A DNA stretch of 64,000 nt from Geobacter sp. AOG2 (GCF_019972295.1 NZ_BLJA01000001.1:776049-840048), one strand, 5' to 3'. Shown: positions 51,557 through 60,239, counted from the first letter of the stretch. Numbers and translations: made by a program. The notes: generated by a model not told the origin, from the letters alone.

Positions 51557-52582
51557 TTACTCCAGTTCTGCGAGACGGGCGCTGAACGCCGCCATGGTCC
51601 TGGCTTTGCGGAGTTGGCGGATGTCATGCTCGAAGTCGGCATCGTCAAAGGTCGCCAGCACCCCCTTGACCTTGCTCAGAACCTGGGTCTCCCCGCAGAA
51701 CAGTTCTCCGTAACGGGCCAGAAGTTCCCCGAGATACCGTTGCAACATGGCGGCCCGCTCGCTCCTGGTCGGTTCGGCGGGAGCACTTCCGCGCAACCGT
51801 TGGAAGAGCAGCGGGTCGGCAATGGCGCCCCTACCCAGCATGAGCCCGGCGGCGCCGCTTTCCTCCAGCAGGCGGGCTCCGTCTGCGGCGGTGCGGATGT
51901 CGCCGTTGGCGATGACCGGCAGGCGGGTTTGCCGCACTACCTGGGCGGTAATGGCATGGTCCGCCAGCCCTTGGTATTCCTGGACCACCGTGCGGGGATG
52001 GAGTACGAGGAAATCCACGCCGGCGGCTTCGAAGAGGGGCAGCAATCCGAAGATCTGATTCGGGTCATCATAGCCGGCGCGCAGCTTGACGGAAAAACTG
52101 CCCGAAATGGTCCCGCGCAACGCGAAGAAGATCTCCTCCAGCAGTTCGGGGCGTTGCAACATGCCGCCCCCGGTCAGGCCGCTGGTCATTCTCCCGTAGG
52201 GACAGCCCAGGTTGAGATTGATGTGCACGGCTCCCGCGGCCTGGGCGGAGCGGGCGGCGGAGACCAGGGCTTCGCAGCCGTGACCGATCAGCTGTACCAC
52301 CAGAGGTACACCATCCTCCTGGGGGGCGATCTCGCGAAGGTCCGCCGCCGAGAGCCGACGTACCGGCGCGGCGGCGTTGACCCGCATGAATTCGGTGAAC
52401 ACCGTATCGGGGCGGGCCCAGTCGATGAACAAACGCCTCATGGCCCGGTTGGTCAACCCCTGCATGGGCGCCAGCATCAGGGGGGGCTGGCCCGCTTGCC
52501 ACGGGAGCGGGGGAACGGAGGTCATGGGTGGTGCCCCGCTAGTGATCTCTGCGGTGTCCCCATTGTCGGCCGGTGGTCTCAT
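51557..52582 (-). CDS. tRNA-dihydrouridine synthase
   Basis: A 341-residue FMN enzyme reducing uridine to dihydrouridine in tRNA. LAPMQGLTNRAMRR is the N-terminal Dus motif, NLNLGCPYGRMTSGLTGGGML the active-site region, and VKLRAGYDD with VLHPRTVVQEYQG the tRNA/FMN-binding parts. GDIRTAADGARLLEESGAAGLMLGRG closes the barrel. It fits the DusC-like group. The ATG at 52582 overlaps the upstream GGDEF stop (ATGA). A later Met (52525) is a possible alternative start. Confidence 0.87.
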   Translation of the reverse strand: MRPPADNGDTAEITSGAPPMTSVPPLPWQAGQPPLMLAPMQGLTNRAMRRLFIDWARPDTVFTEFMRVNAAAPVRRLSAADLREIAPQEDGVPLVVQLIGHGCEALVSAARSAQAAGAVHINLNLGCPYGRMTSGLTGGGMLQRPELLEEIFFALRGTISGSFSVKLRAGYDDPNQIFGLLPLFEAAGVDFLVLHPRTVVQEYQGLADHAITAQVVRQTRLPVIANGDIRTAADGARLLEESGAAGLMLGRGAIADPLLFQRLRGSAPAEPTRSERAAMLQRYLGELLARYGELFCGETQVLSKVKGVLATFDDADFEHDIRQLRKARTMAAFSARLAELE

Positions 52583-53811
52583 CGTGTCCCCGCAAGGCAA
52601 ACCTGGTTCCTGCCTCTGTTTTTTGCCTTGTAGAGCGCCTCGTCGGCCGCCTTGAGCACATCCCGGGGCGAGGTCTGCCGTGCTCCCGGTTCGGCCACGC
52701 CGATACTGACCGTAACCGATACCTCGCCGGACCGGTGTGAGCCGGAACGGCGGCTTTTGCCCCGCTCCTCATCCTTGGGCCGGTCTTCCCCGCGTAGCGT
52801 CATGCGGTAATCGGCAATGGCCTGGCGAAGCCGTTCCAGGTGCGGGAGCGCCTCCTTGGAACTCTTGCCGGGAAACAGCACCGTGAACTCCTCGCCGCCA
52901 TAGCGGAAGGGGGAACCGCCCCCCGTCATATTCATCAGGCGTGCCCCTACCATCTTAAGCACCTGATCCCCCACATCGTGACCATAGGTGTCATTGAATC
53001 CCTTGAAATGGTCCACATCCACCATGGCAATGGCATAACGGCTCCCCAGACCCGGCAATTGCTCGTTGAGCACACGACGGGAGAGAAGGCCGGTGAGATC
53101 GTCGCGGAACGCCATGTTGTAGGAATCCTGAATGACGGCCATGATCTGAATGAGGGCGGATGCGGCGCAGAATGTCTCCGGCACATGGGGTGACCACATC
53201 CACCGGAACACGACGTAGAGGGTAACGCAGCAGGCGAACATGCTCCCCTCGATCGGTGAGCCGAGGGAGACGGCTCGCCGCAGGGCAACGCCCGCCGCCA
53301 GGAGGATGAGAAGCAGGCTCAACTGCGGCATGGCGAAGCGTTCGAGTGCCGGCCAGTGGACAATCGGCTGCGTGAGGGAGACCCACAGGGCATGATGGTC
53401 AAGGCGAACGGTCAACCACACGGCACCGGTCTGCACGGCAACGAATAACAGGCGCATGCGTCCCGCCGTACTCCAGAATCCCTTTTCACTCATTAAAGCA
53501 ATGAGCAGGATATTGAACGGCACGACAACCGTGAGGACGCGATAGATCAGCCATGCCTCCGGGGTATCGGTGCCGTGGGCGAGTTGGGTGCGAAAGAGGT
53601 AGTAGCATATCCCCACGGCCAACTGGGCGAGAAAGACCCGTCCCCGTCGGAAATGGCAGGCAAGGAGCATCCCTACGCCATACAGCAGGTAAGGGGCAAG
53701 AGGCACCAAGCTCTGCTGTTCCGGAGAAAGCCGAGGGATCTGGAAGACGATGACCCAGGCGGCAAAAAGAACGGCCGTCGGGACAAGAATTGAGGAGATC
53801 TTTCTGAGCAT
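52579..53811 (-). CDS. Membrane diguanylate cyclase without inhibitory site
   Basis: A 410-residue protein. About eight hydrophobic segments (5-245) form a membrane sensor module, followed by a GGDEF domain with the active-site GGEEF and a normal GHxxGD. The RxxD inhibitory site is not present at its usual place (SPFRY precedes GGEEF), so product feedback should be weak. Between strands lies a charged insertion (RPKDEERGKSRRSGSH). It is translationally coupled to dus. The start is uncertain; upstream Met codons exist at 53847 and beyond. Confidence 0.85.
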   Translation of the reverse strand: MLRKISSILVPTAVLFAAWVIVFQIPRLSPEQQSLVPLAPYLLYGVGMLLACHFRRGRVFLAQLAVGICYYLFRTQLAHGTDTPEAWLIYRVLTVVVPFNILLIALMSEKGFWSTAGRMRLLFVAVQTGAVWLTVRLDHHALWVSLTQPIVHWPALERFAMPQLSLLLILLAAGVALRRAVSLGSPIEGSMFACCVTLYVVFRWMWSPHVPETFCAASALIQIMAVIQDSYNMAFRDDLTGLLSRRVLNEQLPGLGSRYAIAMVDVDHFKGFNDTYGHDVGDQVLKMVGARLMNMTGGGSPFRYGGEEFTVLFPGKSSKEALPHLERLRQAIADYRMTLRGEDRPKDEERGKSRRSGSHRSGEVSVTVSIGVAEPGARQTSPRDVLKAADEALYKAKNRGRNQVCLAGTR

Positions 53812-53966
53812 GGGAATGGCAGAGAATAGCATAAAGCCAAGCGGCATCCAAGGTACAATTGTTTGGCTTTGTGCTGTTTTTTGTGAGCATTGCGGGCGCA
53901 ATTTGGTGTAAGATCGCAATAAAATGACCTGGAGCCCCGCAGTGAAGACGGGGGAAAGTGAATCTA

Positions 53967-54617
53967 ATGAGCGCTCTTGAGCAGAGGAACCTTTACGCCC
54001 GCGCCAACTTCCTGGCGGTGTTCACCATCGTGTACAATTTTATTGAAGGTGTCGTTTCCCTGTGGCTTGGTGCCGCCGATGAAACCCTGGCGCTCTTCGG
54101 ATTCGGGCTGGACTCGTTTATCGAGGTGGTTTCGGCGGTCGGCGTCTGGCACATGGTGAAAAGGATCAGGGCCAATAACGGGGAAACCAGGGATGAGTTC
54201 GAACAACGGGCGTTGCGCATAACCGGCGTTTCTTTCTATGTCCTGGCGTCGGGATTGCTCCTGAGCGCCGTAGTGAACATCGGCCGGCAGCATAAACCGC
54301 AGACGACGATGTGGGGGATTGTTGTCTCGGCGGTCTCAATATCCTTTATGTGGGCTCTGATTCACCATAAGGTGAAGGTGGGCAGGGCGCTCAATTCTGC
54401 GGCCATCCTGGCCGATGCGGCCTGTTCGCGGGCATGTGTGTATCTGTCGCTGGTTCTTCTGGTTGCCAGCTTGGGGTACGAATTGACCGGGATCGGCAGT
54501 CTTGATGCCGCGGGCGCCATGCTGATCGCCTGGCTGAGCTGGCGGGAAGGGAGTGAGGCGTTCCGGAAGGCCAAGGGGATTGCGTGCTGTTGTTGCGCCG
54601 GGGAATGCGGTGAGTGA
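53967..54617 (+). CDS. CDF-like cation transporter family protein
   Basis: A 216-residue membrane protein with about six hydrophobic segments. LFGFGLDSFIEVVSAVGVWHMV and LADAACSRACVYLSLVLL hold the paired acidic/His sites of the cation-diffusion transmembrane domain. The cytoplasmic metal-binding domain of full CDF proteins is missing. Instead it ends with the Cys-rich CCCCAGECGE. The substrate is unknown. GTG at 53958 is an alternative start. It is divergent from the GGDEF gene. Confidence 0.8.
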   Translation: MSALEQRNLYARANFLAVFTIVYNFIEGVVSLWLGAADETLALFGFGLDSFIEVVSAVGVWHMVKRIRANNGETRDEFEQRALRITGVSFYVLASGLLLSAVVNIGRQHKPQTTMWGIVVSAVSISFMWALIHHKVKVGRALNSAAILADAACSRACVYLSLVLLVASLGYELTGIGSLDAAGAMLIAWLSWREGSEAFRKAKGIACCCCAGECGE

Positions 54618-54682
54618 CGGCGGGGAGCCGCAGCCGCCCCTGTTGCGGCGGCTGCGATTTCGAAGTGTGCAATCGGATGTAA

Positions 54683-56062
54683 TCAGGGCCTGCTGCTGGG
54701 GCCTCGCCATTGGCGCTGCTTTCCGCTACGCGCGGCGTCGGGCTTGGCACCCGCTTTTGCCGCCGGTTGCTTCTGGGCGGCCTTTGTTTCTTCGCCGGCA
54801 ACCTCGCTCTTGGTTCGGAATGGCCCGGAACCCCGGACGGGGCCTTTGGTCTGCTGCCTGGCGTCGGCTTTTGCAGCCGGCCGGCGGTTGCCCTGCTCAT
54901 GGGGGTGCCGCTTGAACTCCTCATCCTTCTGGGGTGCCGGAACCGTGTAGTCAAAATCCGGCAGCGTCTTGCGGTCGATCTGTTTGCCCAGCAACTTTTC
55001 CAGCGTCTTGATGGCGCCGGTATCGTCCCTGGTGACGAACGTTATGGCCTCCCCGGTGCGCTCCGCCCTGCCGGTCCGCCCGATCCTGTGCACGTAGAAT
55101 TCGGCCGTCTCCGGCATGTCCAGGTTCAGGACCAATCCTATCAGTGATACGTCGATCCCCCGGGCGGCAATATCGGTGGCCACCAGAATCCGGTATGAAC
55201 CGTCCCTGAATCCGTCCATGGCTTCCTGGCGCCGGTTCTGGGAGAGGTTGCCCTGTAACGACGCGGCCTGGTAACCGGCTTTGACCAGAAGTTCGCCGAC
55301 CCGCTTGGCCCGGTGTTTTGTCCTGGTGAAGACCAGTACCGAACCCTCGGTATGCTTTTCCAGTATCTTCATCAACAAGGCTGTTTTCAGGTGCTGTTCG
55401 ACAGGGTAGAGGGTGTGCCGCACCGTGGTGGCGGGCTTGATCTTGTCGATCTGCACGGTCACGGGGGCCTTCAGCATCTCTTCGGCCAGTTTACGGATTT
55501 CGTCCGGCATGGTGGCCGAGAAGAGCAGGGTCTGTCTCTTGGCGGGAAGTTTCAGGAGGATCTTTTTGATTGTCGGCAGAAATCCCATGTCGAACATCTG
55601 ATCGGCCTCGTCAAGGACGAGGACCTCGATGTTGTCAAGCACGGCCACCCCTTGTTGCATGAGGTCCAGCAACCGTCCGGGGCAGGCTACGATGATCTCG
55701 GTGCCTTTTCTGAGGGCGGCTATCTGGGGCGTCTGGCCGACGCCGCCGTAAACCGTGGCGCTTTTCAGGCCGGTCTGGCCGGCGAACAACCGGAAGGATG
55801 CCTCGATCTGTTCTGCGAGTTCGCGCGTCGGGGCGATAACCAGTGCCCGGGTTACGTGGCGCGCGCCCTTGCTCAGCCGGTCGAGTATGGGCAGCGCGAA
55901 GGCAGCCGTCTTTCCTGTCCCGGTCTGGGCCAGGCCGAGCACATCGCGTCCTTCCATTATCTTGGGTATGGCTTCTTTCTGGATCGGTGTCGGGTGCGAG
56001 TAGCCTGCCTCGCGGATACCGGCCGACACTGCCGGGTGAAACTTGAAATGGGTGAATCCCAT
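54683..56062 (-). CDS. DEAD-box RNA helicase (RhlE-like)
   Basis: A 459-residue helicase. Q-motif HPTPIQ, Walker A AQTGTGKT (45-52), DEAD (151-154), SAT (182-184) and HRIGRTGRA are present. After about residue 380 comes a basic, Gln/Lys/Arg-rich disordered tail, typical of the RhlE group that acts in ribosome maturation and cold adaptation. Its leader carries a cspA-like promoter at 56170-56199 and an intrinsic terminator at 56099-56128, so expression is probably attenuated. Confidence 0.92.
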   Translation of the reverse strand: MGFTHFKFHPAVSAGIREAGYSHPTPIQKEAIPKIMEGRDVLGLAQTGTGKTAAFALPILDRLSKGARHVTRALVIAPTRELAEQIEASFRLFAGQTGLKSATVYGGVGQTPQIAALRKGTEIIVACPGRLLDLMQQGVAVLDNIEVLVLDEADQMFDMGFLPTIKKILLKLPAKRQTLLFSATMPDEIRKLAEEMLKAPVTVQIDKIKPATTVRHTLYPVEQHLKTALLMKILEKHTEGSVLVFTRTKHRAKRVGELLVKAGYQAASLQGNLSQNRRQEAMDGFRDGSYRILVATDIAARGIDVSLIGLVLNLDMPETAEFYVHRIGRTGRAERTGEAITFVTRDDTGAIKTLEKLLGKQIDRKTLPDFDYTVPAPQKDEEFKRHPHEQGNRRPAAKADARQQTKGPVRGSGPFRTKSEVAGEETKAAQKQPAAKAGAKPDAARSGKQRQWRGPSSRP

Positions 56063-56098
56063 AGTTTTGTTGCCTTTCTGTCCTGTTGTTGGTTTCGC

Positions 56099-56128
56099 AA
56101 AAAAAAGCCCCGGCATAATCCGGGGCTT
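56099..56128 (-). terminator. Leader terminator (attenuator candidate) of the RhlE-like gene
   Basis: Read leftward: AAGCCCCGG pairs with CCGGGGCTT (9 bp, 6-base loop), followed by eight T. It lies between the predicted promoter and the start codon, 37 bases before the ATG. Confidence 0.75.
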
Positions 56129-56169
56129 ACGATAAAGTGACGTGTTATCCGGTACTGCTAATTAATCTA

Positions 56170-56199
56170 AAGGTAGCAGCTTTTGACAGGTTCTGTCAA
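56170..56199 (-). promoter_or_regulatory. Predicted extended -10 promoter of the RhlE-like gene
   Basis: Read leftward: TTGACA, an 18-base spacer ending in TGC, then TACCTT. The design matches the promoters at 19477-19506 and 35369-35398. Confidence 0.55.
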
Positions 56200-56240
56200 G
56201 CGATCTATCGGGGTGGCGACGTGGGGGCGGTTTGCATCGG

Positions 56241-56272
56241 GAAAATGAAAGGCCCGCAAACTTCGCGGGCCT
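56241..56272 (-). terminator. Hairpin terminator of a possible leftward transcript
   Basis: Read leftward: AGGCCCGC pairs with GCGGGCCT, followed by TTCATTTT. No protein gene ends here, so it may close a small RNA arising near 56420. Confidence 0.5.
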
Positions 56273-56550
56273 CTGTTAGCTTATATCCTGTTGCCCTTTT
56301 CAAGGGCTATTCCGGCCGCACTACCTGCCGGATTCCTACTGCACCATAGTTTTCGGGTGAAACTTTCTCTATGTCTCCCCCTCCTTGCCGTGGCGGTCTG
56401 TTGCAAGTAGCGCTACTTGAGTACACTATAACCTTTCGGGACGCATAATAAAAGACTGTAAAATAATTTATTTCCGTGTACAATTTCCCTTTAAGCTTTG
56501 TGCCAGACACGCCTGGCCGGTGCCCGGCCACATATGTCATACCCATAACG
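56273..56550. other. Intergenic region with a perfect palindrome, possible small RNA
   Basis: CAAGTAGCGCTACTTG at 56404-56419 is a perfect 16-base palindrome just downstream of a leftward TATAGT (56425-56430). GCCCTT-GAAA-AGGGC lies nearer the terminator at 56241-56272. A leftward RNA of about 170 bases is possible. No supported reading frame was found. Confidence 0.3.
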
Positions 56551-56578
56551 AAAAAGGCGGCCCGAAGGCCGCCTTTTC
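56551..56578. terminator. Bidirectional terminator (GGCGGCC type)
   Basis: AAAAGGCGGC-CCGAA-GGCCGCCTTTT, with T-rich ends for leftward and rightward transcripts. It ends the SlyD-like gene. Confidence 0.8.
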
Positions 56579-56609
56579 ACATAATGCTGTAAGGCCCCGT
56601 CACGGCGCC

Positions 56610-57116
56610 CTACAGAATCTCCAGCAGTGATACCTCAAAGGTGAGGTTCTCGCCCGCCAGGGGATGGTTGGCGTCGAAGGTGACGCTGTCTGCGTTTGCC
56701 TCGATGACCGCTACACCCAACTCTTCGTCGTCCTCATTGGCGAGCACCAGTTCGTCGCCCACAACCGGCTCCATGTCGTCCGGGAGATCGCTGCGCGGCA
56801 CGGTGAAGACCCGCTCCTTGTCGTATTCGCCGAAGGCGTCCGCAGCCGGGATAACGACGGTCTTCTTGTCGCCCGGGGCCATACCGACCAACGCTTCATC
56901 GATCAGGGGGAACAGTTCCCCCGCTCCGATGGTAAGCACCATCGGCCCGCTTTCGCAGCCGCAACCGCAATCGTCATCGCCGCAGTCGCCATCTTCCTCG
57001 CAGCCGCACTCATCGGAATCGCACTCGCTCTCCAGAGTTGAATCAAAAACGGTACCATCTTCCAGCGTGCCGGTGTAGTCGATTTTTACCTTGTCGCCTT
57101 GTTTTGCCTGTGCCAT
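56610..57116 (-). CDS. SlyD-like FKBP isomerase with a Cys/Asp-rich insert
   Basis: A 168-residue cytosolic FKBP of the SlyD type. VKIDYTGTLEDGTVFDST opens the FKBP domain, IGAGELFPLIDEALVGMAPGDKKT continues it, and the IF chaperone domain contains VPRSDLPDD and DANHPLAGENLTFEV. Unusually, residues 30-56 after the first strand form an insert with seven Cys (32, 37, 39, 45, 50, 52, 54) among many Asp/Glu, a probable metal-binding loop. E. coli SlyD instead has a C-terminal His/Cys tail for nickel. The start is set at MAQAKQG. Confidence 0.87.
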   Translation of the reverse strand: MAQAKQGDKVKIDYTGTLEDGTVFDSTLESECDSDECGCEEDGDCGDDDCGCGCESGPMVLTIGAGELFPLIDEALVGMAPGDKKTVVIPAADAFGEYDKERVFTVPRSDLPDDMEPVVGDELVLANEDDEELGVAVIEANADSVTFDANHPLAGENLTFEVSLLEIL

Positions 57117-57265
57117 GTGTCTCATACCTTTCACCTGTAATGCGGCGGAACGCCGTTGTCTCTTTTTATAAGGTACGGGAGAATGCGGTCATTCGTCTAC
57201 AAAAATCGTGCGAGGCCTCGGAACAGCCGGGGTCGCGGGGCGGCAGCCATTGAAGATTCCCGCTG

Positions 57266-58672
57266 TCAGGCAAGAAATTCGGAAATGGCTGCCGCTGCCT
57301 GTTTGCCGTCTCCCATGGCCAGGATGACGGTCGCTCCACCCCGGACGATGTCCCCGCCGGCGAAAACCCCCTCCAGGTTGGTCAGGCCGCTCTCATCGGC
57401 AACGATGTTGCCCCACTTGTTCAGGTCAAGGTCGGGAGCCGTTGCCGTCAGGAGCGGGTTGGCCCCCGTACCGACGGCGTTGACGACCACGTCGGCCGGG
57501 ATGTCGTACTGGGCGCCTTCCACCGGCACCGGCTTGCGCCGGCCCGAAGCGTCCGGCTCGCCCAGTTCCATGCGCTGGCAGCGAAGGGAAGCAGCCCATC
57601 CGTCGCCTTCACTGAGAATCGCCACTGGAGCGGTCAGCATGAGAAACTCAACGCCCTCCTCCTTGGCGTGCTTGATCTCTTCCACGCGGGCGGGCATTTC
57701 GGCCTCGCTGCGGCGATAGATGATCATGGCCCGTTCCGCGCCCAGCCTCCGCGCGGTGCGCACACAGTCCATGGCCGTGTTGCCGCCGCCGATGACGGCC
57801 ACGTTGCGTCCCTTGATGATCGGCGTGCTGGCGTCGGCTTGGCGTCCCGCCCCCATCAGGTTGACCCTGGTCAGGTATTCGTTGGCCGAATAAACCCCTT
57901 TCAGGTTCTCCCCCGCTATGTTGAGCATGGTCGGCAGGCCGGCCCCGTTGGCGATGAACACCGCGTCGAATTCCTGGCGAAGTTGGGCAAGGGTGAGGGT
58001 CTTGCCGATGATCACGTTGCACTCTATCTCCACGCCGAGTGCGCGTAAGCGGTCAACCTCCACATCGATGATCGCCTTGGGGAGACGAAATTCGGGGATG
58101 CCATAGCGCAGTACCCCGCCGGTATCGTGCAGCGCCTCGAAGATCACCACGCCATGGCCGGCGCGGGCCAGTTCGCCGGCCGCCGTGAGTCCGGCCGGCC
58201 CGCACCCCACGACGGCTACCTTCTTGCCGGTAGCGGGGGGCAAGGGTTCGGTGCTGAGTTGGGCGGCGTTCTCCATGGCCCAGTCGGCCACGAAACGTTC
58301 CAGATAGCCGATGGCCACGGCCTCTCCCTTGATTCCCCGCACACACTTGGCCTCACACTGGGTTTCCTGGGGACAAACCCGACCGCAGACGGCGGGCAGC
58401 GCGTTGTCGTGCTGCAGAATGCGTGCGGCGCCGGGCAGATCGTTTTCCGCCAGCAGGCCTATGAATTCGGGGATCGAAACGCCCACCGGGCACCCCTCGA
58501 CGCACTGGCGGTTCTTGCACTGGATGCAGCGCTGCGCCTCGCGTATGGCATCGTCCGCCTCAAGCCCGCGGTTGACCTCTTCAAAGTTGGTACTACGTAT
58601 GGTTGCCGCCAATTCCGGCATCCTGACCCGGTCAATGGCGAGACGTTCTTTGGTTGTCATGGGTGTGGTCAT
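57266..58672 (-). CDS. nfnB: NADPH-dependent reduced ferredoxin:NAD+ oxidoreductase large subunit (NfnB; GltD-like)
   Basis: A 468-residue flavoprotein of the glutamate-synthase small-subunit family. The N-terminal part has the cysteine clusters CIQCKNRQCVEGCPVG and CGRVCPQETQCEAKC for two 4Fe-4S centres. Two dinucleotide folds follow: GCGPAGLTAAGEL (FAD) and IGGGNTAMDCVRTARRLGA (NADPH). With the adjacent small subunit it forms Nfn, an electron-bifurcating transhydrogenase linking ferredoxin, NADH and NADPH. Its ATG overlaps the nfnA stop (ATGA). Confidence 0.9.
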   Translation of the reverse strand: MTTPMTTKERLAIDRVRMPELAATIRSTNFEEVNRGLEADDAIREAQRCIQCKNRQCVEGCPVGVSIPEFIGLLAENDLPGAARILQHDNALPAVCGRVCPQETQCEAKCVRGIKGEAVAIGYLERFVADWAMENAAQLSTEPLPPATGKKVAVVGCGPAGLTAAGELARAGHGVVIFEALHDTGGVLRYGIPEFRLPKAIIDVEVDRLRALGVEIECNVIIGKTLTLAQLRQEFDAVFIANGAGLPTMLNIAGENLKGVYSANEYLTRVNLMGAGRQADASTPIIKGRNVAVIGGGNTAMDCVRTARRLGAERAMIIYRRSEAEMPARVEEIKHAKEEGVEFLMLTAPVAILSEGDGWAASLRCQRMELGEPDASGRRKPVPVEGAQYDIPADVVVNAVGTGANPLLTATAPDLDLNKWGNIVADESGLTNLEGVFAGGDIVRGGATVILAMGDGKQAAAAISEFLA

Positions 58673-59502
58673 GGCTGCACCTGCCTGTTCAGTTTGCAAT
58701 CGGCGGCCTCGTGGCTGCGATAGGTGGAAAGACGGTCAAAGAGGTTTTCGAAGTCCACCTGGTGGCCGTCGAATTCTGGGCCGTCCACGCAGGCGAATTT
58801 CGGCTGGCCTCCCACCAGCACGCGGCATCCGCCGCACATGCCGGTCCCGTCGATCATGATCGGGTTGAGACTGACGATCGTCGTGATGCCCAGAGGGCGG
58901 GTGAGTTCGGCCACAGCCCGCATCATCGGTACCGGGCCGATGGCGAATACCGCCCGGGGGCAGGTGTCCGGGTTGGCCATCAGGTCGGCCAATTCGGCGG
59001 TCACAAACCCTTTACGCCCCATGCTGCCGTCCTCGGTGGTGACCAGTACCTCCCTGGAAAAGGCCGATAACTCGTCTTTCAGAATGATGTAGGCATCGGC
59101 GCGGCCACCGATGATGGTGGTTACATCGTTGCCCGCTTCGGCAAGGGCCTTGGCCAGAGGGTAGAGGACCGCCGTCCCGACGCCGCCCCCTATGCAGGCC
59201 ACCCGTCCCCACTGTTCGATGTGGGTCGGCAGGCCGAGCGGCCCGGCCACGTCGCGCAGAAAGCCGCCGGCAGGTATGGCGACGATCATGCGCGTCGATG
59301 CGCCGATGGCCTGGATGAAAAGGGTGATGGTGCCGGCTGCGTTGTCGGCGTCACCGATGGTGAGGGGAATACGCTCTTCCCCCGCTGCTGAACGGACGAT
59401 GACGAACTGTCCCGGTTTCCGGGACGCCGCCACCCGCGGTGCCCTGACCACCATGCGGTGGAGAGAGGGTGCAAGGATGTCGTTGCTTACTACTTCAAAC
59501 AT
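58669..59502 (-). CDS. nfnA: NADPH-dependent reduced ferredoxin:NAD+ oxidoreductase small subunit (NfnA)
   Basis: A 277-residue ferredoxin-NADP reductase-like subunit. FAD-binding segments (RIPLTIGDAD) precede the nucleotide domain CIGGGVGTAVLYPLAKAL. The C-terminal GTGMCGGCRVLVGGQPKFACVDGPEFDGHQVDF binds a 2Fe-2S cluster with Cys pairs. In Nfn it binds NAD(H). It is the first gene of the pair, translationally coupled to nfnB. An open frame extends upstream, but MFEVVSND is the family start. Confidence 0.9.
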   Translation of the reverse strand: MFEVVSNDILAPSLHRMVVRAPRVAASRKPGQFVIVRSAAGEERIPLTIGDADNAAGTITLFIQAIGASTRMIVAIPAGGFLRDVAGPLGLPTHIEQWGRVACIGGGVGTAVLYPLAKALAEAGNDVTTIIGGRADAYIILKDELSAFSREVLVTTEDGSMGRKGFVTAELADLMANPDTCPRAVFAIGPVPMMRAVAELTRPLGITTIVSLNPIMIDGTGMCGGCRVLVGGQPKFACVDGPEFDGHQVDFENLFDRLSTYRSHEAADCKLNRQVQP

Positions 59503-59847
59503 GTCACTACCTGCCCAATTGAGATATGCGGCCCGAAGGCCGGCTTTATGGTAAGCGACAAAGTGAAATAAACACAAGATTGTATACGGTATACGATTTT
59601 TAGTTGATATATGTTGTAATATAAGTATGTTGCATTCAAAGTGTTAAATAATCCATGATCGGTACGTTGGCAGTCCGCTGCTTCCTTGCCGGTGTGCGTC
59701 GTGACGTGTCCCTCCTCCCGATGGAACGTGATGCCATGGGCGGTTGGCAACGGCGCGGCAGTCGTGGTAAACTTCCGTCGCACAAATCGGCTGCGCGGCA
59801 ACGGCAGGCGTAGGGAATGCCGGGACTGGCGGAAAGGGGCAGCGGTC

Positions 59848-60183
59848 ATGGGCAGATTCACTGACATCAACACCCAGGAGTGGAAGGCGGTGCGGCCGGA
59901 CGTTGCCCAGGGGGTTCTGGGTACGACCATTCTCGACGAAGGGGTCAGGATGACCGTTACGCGCGTCCTGCCGGGAAGCGGCTTTGCTGCGCACCACGAC
60001 GCCTACGGCCACCTGCTCTATTTCCTGTCCGGCTCGGGCGTCGTGGGGGTGAACGGCGAAGAAGCCGCCATACGACCGGGACTGGCGGTCCGCATCCAGG
60101 CCGGGGAAGAACATTATTACCGCAATACCGGGAACGATGAACTTACCCTGTTGTCGGTCAATATCCCCCAGGATGGACGTTGA
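59848..60183 (+). CDS. Cupin domain protein
   Basis: A 111-residue single-cupin protein with HHDAYGHLLYFLSGSGVVGVNGEE (first cupin motif) and PGLAVRIQAGEEHYYRNTG (second), giving the metal-binding His/Glu set. No enzyme type can be assigned. GAAAGGGG lies upstream of the ATG at 59848. It may be co-transcribed with the EamA gene, whose open frame overlaps its stop. The 345 bases before it include an AT-rich stretch at 59560-59650. Confidence 0.75.
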   Translation: MGRFTDINTQEWKAVRPDVAQGVLGTTILDEGVRMTVTRVLPGSGFAAHHDAYGHLLYFLSGSGVVGVNGEEAAIRPGLAVRIQAGEEHYYRNTGNDELTLLSVNIPQDGR

Positions 60184-60239
60184 CAGCCCGGAAGACACTT
60201 TTCGCCTATAATCGGGAAATACCATGGGGGCAAAACAGG

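Noticed and set aside
54-53811. Possibility that one of the three GGDEF proteins is a cGAMP synthase (Hypr type)
   Set aside because: All three keep Asp in the GHxxGD segment, where Hypr enzymes are reported to carry Ser. The cGAMP source must lie elsewhere.
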